A stretch of 48,875 bases of DNA, from contig DALYDX010000006.1 in NCBI GenBank assembly GCA_031972835.1, positions 1 through 48,875 on the forward strand, in the 5' to 3' direction. The translations under genes and the position numbers were made by a program. The notes beneath the pieces were generated by a model. The model saw nothing but the letters and a program-made list of their open reading frames with translations, made no database searches and was not told the origin of the DNA. Shown here piece after piece: positions 14,684 through 22,703 of this stretch. This stretch comes from CAZLWF01 sp031972835. GTDB taxonomy: Bacteria; Patescibacteriota; Minisyncoccia; Phycocordibacterales; UBA9973. Every line of letters starts with the position of its first letter. Position 1 is the first letter of the stretch.

Positions 14684-16429
14684 TTAATTTAAAACTGCTT
14701 TGATACGACGCACACCTTGTGAAGAAGCTTCCTCTTTTTGAATCTTGAACGTTCCAAGAACGGAAGTATTTTCTACGTGAGGACCACCGCAGAACTCTTT
14801 TGAAATTGCATTGCCGTTCTCGTCCTCTACAAAATACACAGAAACAGTCTCAGGGTATTTTGCACCGAATTCCATCTCTGCTCCAAGCTTTTCTGCTTCA
14901 ACTAGTGGCATCTCACGACGGACAACGCTTAAACCACGAGAAATATATCCATTTACGATTTCTTCTGCTTTCTGCTTTTCTTCATCTGTCATTTTTCTAT
15001 CAAACGCAAAGTCCATACGAAGTCTCTCTTCGGTAATATTACTTCCCCGTTGTTTTACTTCTTTGCCTAAAACCTCCTGAAGCGCTGCGAGTAACAAGTG
15101 GTGCGCTGTGTGAAGCTTGATAGTTTGTTCGTTGTGATTTGCTAAACCTCCTTTGAACATACCAGCTGAAGAAGTCTGAGAAAGTTTTTGATGTTCGGAC
15201 ATCTTGTTGTTGAAATCAGTCATATCAATCACGATTCCCTTTTCCTTTGCCAGCTCTTCTGTTAATTCGATAGGAAAACCATATGTAGTAGCGAGTACAA
15301 ATGGATCTGTACCCTTTTCAAATTCTTTTAGACCTTTCACTAAAGTTTCTCGAAACTTAGTCTCCTCATTGTTGATTTCGTCAATTATTTGATTTCTATT
15401 TTGTATAATCTCAGGATAAACATTCTTATATTTCTCAACTACAATATCAGCAAGAAGTGCCAGTGAGCCACTTTCAAATTGAAGAACATCTGAAAATCTA
15501 ATCGCTCTTCGGAGTAATCTTCTGAGAATATAACCTCTATGAGTATTGGAAGGGACGACACCATCGGCAATCATAAATGAAGCAGTGCGAATATGATCTG
15601 CAACTATCCTTTTGGCACGTAGATCATTGAAAGTTGTAAATGTTTCTATTTTTTCCATGACACCAGAGAACAAATCTGTGTCAAAAATATTATTCTTTCC
15701 TTGCACTGCCATTACTATTCTTTCAAGACCTGAGCCGGTGTCCACATTTTTGGTTGGGAGTTCTCCTGTCACTTTTCCATCCTTTTTCAGATACTGCATG
15801 AAAACATCGTTCCATATTTCAACAACCTTTTGCTCTTCGTCAGCTTTCAAATATTCTTCCTTGGTCAAATCTCCAAGACCTTGCTCGGTTATGTCATAAA
15901 ACATTTCTGTGTCTGGTCCACAGGGACCATTGTCTCCAACACTCCACCAATTGGATTTTGCTCCCATATAGTAGATTCGGTTCTCGGGCACAAACTTCTT
16001 CCAGATATCAAAAGCCTCAGTATCCTTTGGTGAATTTTCATCACCTTCAAACACTGTGATGTATAGGCGATTTGGATCAAGACCAAGTCCCTCATCGCGA
16101 GAAGTCAAAAACTCATAACTCCATGCAATTGCATCATCCTTAAAATAGTCTCCGAGAGACCAATTGCCAAGCATTTCGAAGAAAGTATCGTGTGTGTTGT
16201 CACCAACTTCATCTATATCCTGAGTTCTTACACATTTTTGTGCATTTACTAAACGCTTACCCATTGGGTGCTCCTGCCCCATAAGATATGGTACAAGTGG
16301 TTGCATACCAGCAGTGTTAAAAAGCACAGAGGGATCGTTTTGTGGAACAAGAGGAGCAGAAGGAATAACAGCGTGTCCGCGTTTCTCAAAGAAAGCCAAA
16401 AATCTTTTTCGTATTTCGTGTGATTGCAT
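14684..16429 (-). CDS. alaS: Alanine-tRNA ligase, short form without DHHA1 domain
   Basis: 581 residues, against about 870 in most bacteria. The start is the ATG at 16429 (MQSHEIRKRFLAFFEKRGH). The class II catalytic core (FNTAGMQPLVPYLMG, NVDTGSGLERI), the tRNA-recognition domain and the editing domain are present. The editing zinc ligands are visible as HTAHH near residue 440 and CGGPH near 546. The protein stops at RRIKAVLN. The linker and C-Ala (DHHA1) domain are absent, not cut by a frameshift. Proofreading should remain but tRNA positioning must differ. A terminator hairpin precedes it. Confidence 0.97.
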   Translation of the reverse strand: MQSHEIRKRFLAFFEKRGHAVIPSAPLVPQNDPSVLFNTAGMQPLVPYLMGQEHPMGKRLVNAQKCVRTQDIDEVGDNTHDTFFEMLGNWSLGDYFKDDAIAWSYEFLTSRDEGLGLDPNRLYITVFEGDENSPKDTEAFDIWKKFVPENRIYYMGAKSNWWSVGDNGPCGPDTEMFYDITEQGLGDLTKEEYLKADEEQKVVEIWNDVFMQYLKKDGKVTGELPTKNVDTGSGLERIVMAVQGKNNIFDTDLFSGVMEKIETFTTFNDLRAKRIVADHIRTASFMIADGVVPSNTHRGYILRRLLRRAIRFSDVLQFESGSLALLADIVVEKYKNVYPEIIQNRNQIIDEINNEETKFRETLVKGLKEFEKGTDPFVLATTYGFPIELTEELAKEKGIVIDMTDFNNKMSEHQKLSQTSSAGMFKGGLANHNEQTIKLHTAHHLLLAALQEVLGKEVKQRGSNITEERLRMDFAFDRKMTDEEKQKAEEIVNGYISRGLSVVRREMPLVEAEKLGAEMEFGAKYPETVSVYFVEDENGNAISKEFCGGPHVENTSVLGTFKIQKEEASSQGVRRIKAVLN

Positions 16430-16457
16430 ATAGAGAAATATAGCGTATTTTGGGTAT

Positions 16458-16490
16458 AAAAAAAAGCCTCTGAACAAATTCGTCCAGAGG
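16458..16490 (-). terminator. Terminator hairpin inside the alaS leader
   Basis: A 9-bp stem read on the minus strand (CCTCTGGAC with GTTCAGAGG, including one G-U) has a 6-nt loop and is followed by C and eight T (16465-16458). It lies between the alaS promoter and the alaS ATG, so the transcript must read through it. This suggests attenuation. A second -10-like TATATT, 7 nt before the ATG, offers an alternative downstream start. Confidence 0.7.
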
Positions 16491-16504
16491 GGTGTATCGG
16501 AAGC

Positions 16505-16519
16505 TTATGCACGCTTCAT
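16505..16519 (-). CDS. Possible four-codon leader peptide MKRA
   Basis: ATG AAG CGT GCA TAA lies a few bases after the predicted transcription start and 14 bases before the terminator hairpin. It ends with an alanine codon directly before the stop. With alaS downstream, this could be a stalling leader peptide. It is only four codons with one Ala codon, so chance is quite possible. Confidence 0.3.
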   Translation of the reverse strand: MKRA

Positions 16520-16528
16520 ACTATTTTT

Positions 16529-16556
16529 ATTATATCAAAAGCGGGTGTAATGTCAA
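16529..16556 (-). promoter_or_regulatory. alaS promoter, perfect consensus
   Basis: TTGACA (16551-16556), a 16-bp spacer and TATAAT (16529-16534) on the minus strand. The predicted start is near 16522, giving a leader of about 93 nt before alaS. Confidence 0.85.
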
Positions 16557-16558
16557 CA

Positions 16559-16586
16559 AAAAAAGCCCTATTCATAGGGCTTTTTT
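16559..16586 (-). terminator. Terminator of the MgtC-like gene
   Basis: A 13-bp stem with a 2-nt central loop (AAAAAAGCCCTAT with its complement). On the minus strand the T-run abuts the alaS -35 box. Confidence 0.85.
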
Positions 16587-16610
16587 AAACAACTTTTTTA
16601 TTTTGCAAAT

Positions 16611-17093
16611 CTAAGTATTAAAATCTTCAGGGTCGCTGTGTTGCACAAAAGATGAGTGGCGAAGTTTATATTCTAAAAACCAAAGCACTACGAATATAAA
16701 TAGTGTAAGTATGGTTGCAAGTACTGCAAGTTCAAAGAACCCAAATCCACAGGCAATACCGATACCAGCTGCAACCCAGATACTTGTAGCAGTAGTCAAA
16801 CCGAAAAGTTTTGAATCTTTCCAAATCATAAGACCAGTTCCTAAAAATCCCACACCGGAAATCACAAGAGATGGAATCTGCGCAGGATTATTGTCGAGTC
16901 CTGGATGCATTTCTATAATCATCTCAGAAATAATCACAAACAATGCTGAACCCATAGCGACAAGCGAGTATGTGCGCATACCAGCAGTCTTGTGAGCTAT
17001 GATACGCTCTGCACCTATAGCCATACCCAGTAGCATCGCAAACCCTAACCTTTCTATAAAGAATAAATTTTCTGCGGTAAATATTTGATCCAT
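16611..17093 (-). CDS. MgtC/SapB family membrane protein
   Basis: 160 residues from the ATG at 17093 (the frame extends 15 codons upstream over the promoter). It has four to five membrane segments with the MgtC signature: RLGFAMLLGMAIGAER near the N-terminus, then AGMRTYSLVAMGSALF and GFLGTGLMIWKD, then LTTATSIWVAAGIGIACG. The soluble C-terminal domain of pathogen MgtC is absent. Members modulate ATP synthase or ion homeostasis in some bacteria; the role here is unknown. A TATAAT lies 9 nt upstream. Confidence 0.85.
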   Translation of the reverse strand: MDQIFTAENLFFIERLGFAMLLGMAIGAERIIAHKTAGMRTYSLVAMGSALFVIISEMIIEMHPGLDNNPAQIPSLVISGVGFLGTGLMIWKDSKLFGLTTATSIWVAAGIGIACGFGFFELAVLATILTLFIFVVLWFLEYKLRHSSFVQHSDPEDFNT

Positions 17094-17128
17094 ATGAATT
17101 GAATTATATATCATATAAAATAAAACAA

Positions 17129-17150
17129 AACCCTTCACTGTGGAAGGGTT
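17129..17150 (-). terminator. Terminator of the four-pass membrane protein gene
   Basis: An 8-bp stem AACCCTTC/GAAGGGTT with a 6-nt loop, followed on the minus strand by TTGTTTTATTTTA. Confidence 0.8.
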
Positions 17151-17156
17151 GAATAA

Positions 17157-17609
17157 TTATATATGCGGCAAGAGTTGCTGTATGAGCCACGGTTCGAAAA
17201 AATGTATTAGAACCAGAGCTACGCAAATCGTTACGACAGAATACGTACTCTGTGCATACACGTTTCTAGCTCGACCATAATACTTGATAAGACCTACAAT
17301 CCCAGCGCTTACCAACATCCCAGTACTCAAAGATATAAGTAAGCTTTCATCAAACGAAAGATAATACATATAACAGTGATACAAGGCAACTAACACATAA
17401 AACACAAACCAATATCCTCTAAACCAAAGGTAACTTCTGAGGTCTATTGATATAAATTTATATTTTTTTCTGAAATAATACTCGCTATACCAAGCGTAAA
17501 CTCTGGGAAAAAACCATTTTACCGGCTCACCCACGATAAACACTGCGAGCAATAAAAACAGCCACCTCGTAATGAGGATTTGTAAAAGTAAAACCTTTTC
17601 AATATGCAT
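17157..17609 (-). CDS. Four-pass membrane protein, unknown
   Basis: 150 residues from the ATG at 17609. The longest frame begins nine codons upstream at a TTG, which is less likely. Hydrophobic segments lie near 6-28, 63-80, 88-108 and 122-142. The loops are aromatic and basic (KWFFPRVYAWYSEYYFRKKYKF). No family recognised. It follows mnmA by about 38 nt and has its own terminator. Confidence 0.65.
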   Translation of the reverse strand: MHIEKVLLLQILITRWLFLLLAVFIVGEPVKWFFPRVYAWYSEYYFRKKYKFISIDLRSYLWFRGYWFVFYVLVALYHCYMYYLSFDESLLISLSTGMLVSAGIVGLIKYYGRARNVYAQSTYSVVTICVALVLIHFFEPWLIQQLLPHI

Positions 17610-17647
17610 AGTAAGGAAATTTCCTATACTATACAATATTTATAGGA

Positions 17648-18718
17648 TTATGCAATCACACCTCCTCCTAGACAAATATCCTTATCGTATACAACAACTG
17701 ACTGCCCATGTGAGACAAGTGGTATGTTTTCTTCAAAATTTACAATCGCCTCATCTGTGCCAGAAACATCAATACTACAAGAATACAAAGCCCCGTGGTA
17801 ACGCACTTGAGCCTGGTATTTTTTATTTTTTTCTGGAGGCATATTTATCCAAGTTGTATTTGCAAGCTTCATGGTATGAGTATTTGAAATAGATTCAAAC
17901 TTATCGGAAACAGTAATAGTATTTTTTTCAATATCCTTACCCACTACATAGTAACGTGCATCATGATTGGTTTTTTTAGTAATTGTAAAACCATGTCGCT
18001 CACCGAGAGTAAAGAATAGTGCTCCGTCGTGTTCACCTACAACTTCCCCTTCTGTATTTAGAACTTCTCCCTTTTTTTCATCAATGTAGTGTTTGAGAAA
18101 ATCTTTCATATCAAGTGGACCCAAGAAACAAACTCCTTGGCTATCTTTTTTCTCTCCAGTAAAAAGACCTACTCTTTTTGCGATAGATCTTACTTTTGTT
18201 TTATCTAAATGCCCTATCGGGAAAAGTGTGTGGGCTAGGTCATCTTGATTCAGTCTGTATAGGAAATAACTTTGATCCTTTGCTGTATCCTTCCCCACTA
18301 ACAGTTCGTAGCTTGTAGCTTTTAACTTGTTCTGCGCATAATGCCCTGTTGCAATAAAGTCTGCACCAAGTGATTTTGCAAATTCCCAAAATATCCCGAA
18401 CTTCACTTCACGATTACACATAACATCAGGGTTAGGTGTACGGCCGATTTTGTATTCGGCAATCATATAATCTGCAACACCTTTTTTATAAGCCTCCTCG
18501 CCGTCACACTCCATAAATGGAATACCCAAATGCGCACATACGCGCATCGCATCACGGCGCTCATCGCGCCAGGTGCACTCTATCCACTCTGGAGTCCAGG
18601 TACGGATAAATACACCGACAACATCGTAGCCAGATTTTATAAGCAGGTGTGCTGAAACAGACGAGTCCACCCCGCCAGACATACCTACAAAGACTTTTTT
18701 AGAGTTTCTTTTGATCAC
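17648..18718 (-). CDS. mnmA: tRNA-specific 2-thiouridylase MnmA
   Basis: 356 residues with a GTG start. It has the PP-loop ATPase motif GMSGGVDSSVSA, the catalytic cysteine pair in NPDVMCNREVKFG and SQGVCFLG, and the GHYA motif. The C-terminal beta-barrel domains are complete (FTLGERHGF, ARYYVVGKD). MnmA thiolates U34 of tRNA-Lys/Glu/Gln. It has the expected length and no oddities. Confidence 0.97.
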   Translation of the reverse strand: MIKRNSKKVFVGMSGGVDSSVSAHLLIKSGYDVVGVFIRTWTPEWIECTWRDERRDAMRVCAHLGIPFMECDGEEAYKKGVADYMIAEYKIGRTPNPDVMCNREVKFGIFWEFAKSLGADFIATGHYAQNKLKATSYELLVGKDTAKDQSYFLYRLNQDDLAHTLFPIGHLDKTKVRSIAKRVGLFTGEKKDSQGVCFLGPLDMKDFLKHYIDEKKGEVLNTEGEVVGEHDGALFFTLGERHGFTITKKTNHDARYYVVGKDIEKNTITVSDKFESISNTHTMKLANTTWINMPPEKNKKYQAQVRYHGALYSCSIDVSGTDEAIVNFEENIPLVSHGQSVVVYDKDICLGGGVIA

Positions 18719-18762
18719 AATAACACTCTAACTTTATTTTCAGATTTTGCAAAAAATTAAAA

Positions 18763-19314
18763 CTATAAATTCATGAGCTTTTTATACAGCTCAAAAGTAG
18801 CCCTACAGTCTGAGAGCGCAGTATGGGCATTTTTGTTTTCAATTTTAAACACCTCACAGAGTGATCGAAGTGAAAATCGGTTTATATCGTCACGCTTTTT
18901 CGCCTTTGCATATGCAATCGAGATAGTATCGAGCTTGTGATAGTGTAATTTGTTTTCTACTTTTGTAGTTGAAAAAGCTTTCAGTAAGAATGCAAAATCA
19001 AACGGCATGTTATGTGCCACCATGATAGCGTCTTTTGTTTTATCAGAAAAAATCTGCATCGCCTCTTTTAAATTGTATGCAAACACCCAGTCAGCCTCAT
19101 TGTAACCGTTGATACGGAGTGCAACCTTGTCAGCATTTTCGATTTTTTCTGGCTTCACCTTTAGCTCAAATTCTTCTATGGTCTCATAAACTTGGTTTCC
19201 ATTTTCATCTTGGTTTTGCGATACTAATACACAACCAATCTGAATAATCTCATGATTTTCTGGATCAAGCCCTGTAGTTTCCGTATCAATAAAAGCCAAA
19301 TTTTGTTTATGCAT
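18763..19314 (-). CDS. DnaQ-like 3'-5' exonuclease (DEDDh)
   Basis: 183 residues. Exo I is FIDTETTGLDPENHEIIQIG, Exo II is HNMPFDFAFLLKAF and Exo III is HTALSDCRATFELY, which together give the DEDDh catalytic set. There is no polymerase or helicase domain. It could be the DNA polymerase III proofreading subunit or a stand-alone exonuclease such as an RNase T/ExoX relative. It lies 20 nt downstream of mltG. Confidence 0.88.
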   Translation of the reverse strand: MHKQNLAFIDTETTGLDPENHEIIQIGCVLVSQNQDENGNQVYETIEEFELKVKPEKIENADKVALRINGYNEADWVFAYNLKEAMQIFSDKTKDAIMVAHNMPFDFAFLLKAFSTTKVENKLHYHKLDTISIAYAKAKKRDDINRFSLRSLCEVFKIENKNAHTALSDCRATFELYKKLMNL

Positions 19315-19334
19315 TTGTTTTAAAAAATAATTAT

Positions 19335-20342
19335 TTAATTTAGATAAAGCGCTTTGTTTTTCTTGTGTTCTTCGAAAGTTTTTGCATAATGAATCATACC
19401 ATTTTCATCATGCAAATAATAAAGATAATTGCTCTCTACTGGTTCCAAAGCCGCCAATATAGACAGTATTCCTGGATTTGAAATCGGAGCAGGAGGTAAT
19501 CCTTTGTTTCGATATGTATTAAAAGGTGAATCTTTTCCAAGGTCTGTGAGTGTAAGCTCGCTTGAATCTCTGCCTGTTATATAAGTAAGTGTCGCATCCA
19601 CTTGTAGTGGCATACCTATCGCAATCCTACGCCATAAAATACCAGATATCACCGCTCGATCATCGTCTCCACTGGCTTCTTTTTCAATTATAGAAGCCAT
19701 GATTATAATATCTTCAAAAGTGTGATCTGAACTATCGAATTCATCTTCCAGTTTTGATGTTTTATTTTCAAAATTTCTATTTAGCTGAGCTATTATATTT
19801 TCTACAGTAGCGCCGGGTGAAATAAAGTATGTATCCGGAAAAAGATATCCTTCTTTATCCTTGGAAAGTTCAATAAACTTTTCAGTATCAAAACTTGGAA
19901 GCTTTTCATCAAACACTTTACTCATCTCATAAACAGTCATGCCTTCAGGAATAGTGACTCTGACCTCGTCGATATTGTAATCACCCCGCACCATCTGAAA
20001 TGCTACAGAGTTTACAGGAACTGGCTTGTCAAAGAAATAATCTCCAGCTTGAATAGCCTTGTCATTGCCATAAAGCACCACGAAGAACTGAAAAGCTGGA
20101 ATAGAATTTATAACATGCGCACTTTCGAGCTTTTTTGAAATCGTCATAAGTGTGTCTCCGTATTCTACACGCACAAAAGTATCTTTTACAAAATCACTAG
20201 GTGCTAAAAACAATGTGCGCAAGAGTGAAAGCACTAAAAATGCCACAATAAGCAAAAACAAAGCGACCTTTGTACTTTTGCTAAGGTGATTTTTCTTTTG
20301 TTCTTCAATAAAAATTTTATCTTCTAAGCTTGAATCTTCCAT
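19335..20342 (-). CDS. mltG: Endolytic murein transglycosylase MltG
   Basis: 335 residues. A cytoplasmic tail (1-24), one membrane anchor (about 25-48, VALFLLIVAFLVLSLL), a LysM-like region (DTLMTISKKLESAHVI) and the catalytic YceG domain follow. The domain shows EGYLFPDTYFI, ASIIEKEA with the catalytic Glu, PLQVDATLTY and NTYRNKGLPPAPISNPG. It cleaves nascent glycan strands at the outer membrane face. Its presence with Mpl, MreB and FtsZ in this window shows a peptidoglycan-building cell. It starts 3 nt after the upstream stop. Confidence 0.96.
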   Translation of the reverse strand: MEDSSLEDKIFIEEQKKNHLSKSTKVALFLLIVAFLVLSLLRTLFLAPSDFVKDTFVRVEYGDTLMTISKKLESAHVINSIPAFQFFVVLYGNDKAIQAGDYFFDKPVPVNSVAFQMVRGDYNIDEVRVTIPEGMTVYEMSKVFDEKLPSFDTEKFIELSKDKEGYLFPDTYFISPGATVENIIAQLNRNFENKTSKLEDEFDSSDHTFEDIIIMASIIEKEASGDDDRAVISGILWRRIAIGMPLQVDATLTYITGRDSSELTLTDLGKDSPFNTYRNKGLPPAPISNPGILSILAALEPVESNYLYYLHDENGMIHYAKTFEEHKKNKALYLN

Positions 20343-20345
20343 ATA

Positions 20346-21608
20346 CTACATCGGCAAATTAACTGGAGGTTCAACTTTTTTGGAATCAATACGCTTAAAT
20401 GATGGTGTCTCGGCAACTCGTCCAGGGAAATGAAATACAGTAGCGAGCTCTTCACTTGATAGGACAAATGGTTTTCTGTGTATGCTTTTACCTGCAACTT
20501 TTTTTGAATGGTGGGGTGGATAAAAATATGATCTCTCACGATATGCGTTATACATTTCATATTTTAATTCTTGTGTTCGGCGTCCTTTTGGATCTTGCCA
20601 TGGATAATCAAATCCAGTTGCATTTGAAGGAGCAAAGCCGTTAAGCGATGGCGAATTGTATTGTTTTACCATACCAAGCACACCTGTGATATTGATAGGA
20701 CTAAAACGATCTTTTTCGGTTATGTAAATCACTCGCATTCCACAGTCAAAACCTGGCTTATCTACATTGCGCTCTATAGCTTCGATGATTCCCTGTTGAC
20801 CTTTTGTAAGGTTCATTGTTGTGCGGGCCGCAGCATCATCTGTAACCATAAGTCCTCCTTTGATAACTTTCTGAACCTCTTCTTTTGCCAAGTCTTTCCA
20901 ATCACGAGTCTCAAACCATGTACCCGGTTTATGATATCTACTTGTGTGAACTTTTATAAGTATCTGAAACCATATTTGCTCTCCTTTGCCAATAGAACCC
21001 ATAAACTCAAGCATTTGAGTTATAGGATCAATCTGTTGTTCTGGATCAAGTGAACTACTAGATTTATCTAATCCATAATCTACATAAGTTTTTATCGGAT
21101 ATGGATCTGGTTTTGTAAGTCTAAATTCACTACCAAACATACTCCATTCACCAATCTTTGAATGCGGAATACGTTCTGTATAATCTGGGACTTCATTGAT
21201 TTCTGCCTGAGGATATTGTGCATATATCTGAGATTGAACGAGTGACTTGAAAAGTGATGGGGTTCTTACAAAAAAATATACTTTACCTTCAAGAGATACT
21301 ATCTCAAGTGAGAACCACATATGTACGCGACCCTGCCAATATTTCTGGTACCAGTTTCCCATTCCCCCTCCTTGGTGAAACGCATTTACAAGCGCGATCT
21401 CCATGGCTTGTGGAGATTTGAAAACATCCCGAGGGATACGAATCTCAAGTAAGGTCCACTGTAAACTTGCAAGATAACTTACACGTAAATATTTGACCCA
21501 ATATTGCCAAGCTACTATAACAAGTACAATCGGCACCCATATTGGCGCAAGTGAAGAAATAAATAGTATGAGTTGAATTAATGTTCCACTAAAAAAATCT
21601 GGCTGCAT
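20346..21608 (-). CDS. CPR-conserved membrane protein, DUF8128-like
   Basis: 420 residues. An N-terminal membrane segment (about 11-37, LILFISSLAPIWVPIVLVIVAW) precedes a soluble domain (LLEIRIPRDVFKSPQAMEIALVNAFHQ, GKVYFFVRTP, QIYAQYPQAEI). The end, FVLSSEELATVFHFPGRV...TPSFKRIDSKKVEPPVNLP, is the segment that in CPR secretion-type proteins leads into a HerA/VirB4-like ATPase. No ATPase is fused or adjacent here. It may be part of a type IV secretion-like or pilus-like machine, but that is inference. Confidence 0.6.
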   Translation of the reverse strand: MQPDFFSGTLIQLILFISSLAPIWVPIVLVIVAWQYWVKYLRVSYLASLQWTLLEIRIPRDVFKSPQAMEIALVNAFHQGGGMGNWYQKYWQGRVHMWFSLEIVSLEGKVYFFVRTPSLFKSLVQSQIYAQYPQAEINEVPDYTERIPHSKIGEWSMFGSEFRLTKPDPYPIKTYVDYGLDKSSSSLDPEQQIDPITQMLEFMGSIGKGEQIWFQILIKVHTSRYHKPGTWFETRDWKDLAKEEVQKVIKGGLMVTDDAAARTTMNLTKGQQGIIEAIERNVDKPGFDCGMRVIYITEKDRFSPINITGVLGMVKQYNSPSLNGFAPSNATGFDYPWQDPKGRRTQELKYEMYNAYRERSYFYPPHHSKKVAGKSIHRKPFVLSSEELATVFHFPGRVAETPSFKRIDSKKVEPPVNLPM

Positions 21609-21637
21609 ATAGTATCTATATTACACAATTATGTGAT

Positions 21638-22120
21638 TTATTTGAAGTTAATTGGCAAAACAATAATCTCTGACTTATCAAGCGGTGCATTGTTTCTAAA
21701 AAGAAGCGATCCTGTATCTGTCTTTGCTCCGTTCACATACACTGTTGCAGAAAAATAAGAAGCGGAAAAAGGACTGTGCGATGGCACAAAAAGATTGTAT
21801 GTTCCACTGATTACCTGCCCTGAAGCATTGAGCACTTGCACAGTACCTGCACTCTGCCCCTCTAGGCTCCAACCACAGCCGTTTATATATCCACTCACGA
21901 CAATTGTACTAGTTACAAAATCATCTGCTGCAGGCTTAGTTACAGAGAGTCCGCACTTGTTTGCGCTATATAGCGTAAATGGTGAATTGGCGTCCCCTGT
22001 TACATTTGGAAACATAATCGGAGAATAGCTCTTGCGACTAGCAAAAAAACCAACTATAAAAGCCACTAGTATAAAACCGAAAATTATGAGGAGTAAATTT
22101 GCAAAACCTTTTTGATTCAT
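21638..22120 (-). CDS. Surface protein with Gmad2-like Ig domain
   Basis: 160 residues. The N-terminus MNQKGFANLLLIIFGFILVAF is a positive head plus hydrophobic stretch, like a signal anchor or pilin-type leader. Residues 60-158 look like an immunoglobulin-like beta domain of the Gmad2 kind (FVTSTIVVSGYINGCGW, TYNLFVPSHSPFSASYFSATVYV, GSLLFRNNAP). Two cysteines in the external part (CGLS and GCGW) could form a disulfide. The function is unknown; it is probably cell-surface exposed. Confidence 0.6.
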   Translation of the reverse strand: MNQKGFANLLLIIFGFILVAFIVGFFASRKSYSPIMFPNVTGDANSPFTLYSANKCGLSVTKPAADDFVTSTIVVSGYINGCGWSLEGQSAGTVQVLNASGQVISGTYNLFVPSHSPFSASYFSATVYVNGAKTDTGSLLFRNNAPLDKSEIIVLPINFK

Positions 22121-22127
22121 TGGTATT

Positions 22128-22133
22128 AGTATA
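22128..22133 (-). promoter_or_regulatory. Extended -10, leaderless, for the Gmad2-like gene
   Basis: TGC-TATACT on the minus strand lies 7 nt before the ATG at 22120. Confidence 0.55.
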
Positions 22134-22176
22134 GCAAAAGTAGTGGATAGTGCTAAGTGAGTAGCAAATAGGGGTG

Positions 22177-22195
22177 AAAAAAGGTACCTGACCCC
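22177..22195. repeat. RAYT-type repeat, copy 1
   Basis: AAAAAAGGTACCTGACCCC. The same word bounds the RAYT unit at 25077, and with copy 2 at 22675 it brackets the small membrane gene 22212-22634 in inverted orientation. Confidence 0.85.
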
Positions 22196-22211
22196 ATTCC
22201 CCCCTTTTCTT

Positions 22212-22634
22212 CTAGGTTTTCCAGTAGTACTTTTTACCTAAGAAGGCAAGAACTGCTATATAGCTAATACAGATAAGAACAACCAATTTTATTGATATAC
22301 TAGACCAAAATAGAATAGCTCCTCCCAACAAAGGGACCAAAAAAATAAAAATGATACCAAAAATAATTTCGAGCACTGATTTGAGTATTGTCTTTGGTAT
22401 ATCTTTAGGTTTATCTAATACGATCCTACCTTTATTATCTAGATCTTTTTGTGTAATAGTATAAAATGCTATGAATGCGAGAAAAGCGTAAGGCAAAATT
22501 AAAAGTGGATTACCAACGCTGAAAATCTCTTTTAAAGCTAAATCTCTGTTGCTGTAGGTAAACGGGAGTATGAAATTTAGAACAACCCCAGCTAAAAGTG
22601 CTTTTAACATTAATTGGTTACTTTTGGAATGCAT
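22212..22634 (-). CDS. Membrane protein bracketed by RAYT-type repeats
   Basis: 140 residues with about four membrane segments (8-25, 43-60, 86-108, 114-134). No family recognised. It sits alone between inverted copies of the GGTACCTGACCCC repeat. That makes it a candidate passenger of a non-autonomous RAYT unit, or an immunity-type protein of the neighbouring toxin locus. Both readings are inference. Confidence 0.6.
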   Translation of the reverse strand: MHSKSNQLMLKALLAGVVLNFILPFTYSNRDLALKEIFSVGNPLLILPYAFLAFIAFYTITQKDLDNKGRIVLDKPKDIPKTILKSVLEIIFGIIFIFLVPLLGGAILFWSSISIKLVVLICISYIAVLAFLGKKYYWKT

Positions 22635-22674
22635 TACTTAATGATAGCAAAAAATAGTTCTAATATATAATTAG

Positions 22675-22699
22675 AAAAAAAGGGGGTCACGTACCTTTT
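22675..22699. repeat. RAYT-type repeat, copy 2 (inverted, diverged)
   Basis: Reverse complement of copy 1 with one central change (GGTACGTGACCCC). It sits 41 bp from the start of the bracketed gene. Confidence 0.75.
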
Positions 22700-22703
22700 C
22701 TTC

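Noticed and set aside
16430..16522. T-box riboswitch upstream of alaS
   Set aside because: The leader is too short and has no T-box core sequence or specifier stem; only the terminator hairpin is clear.
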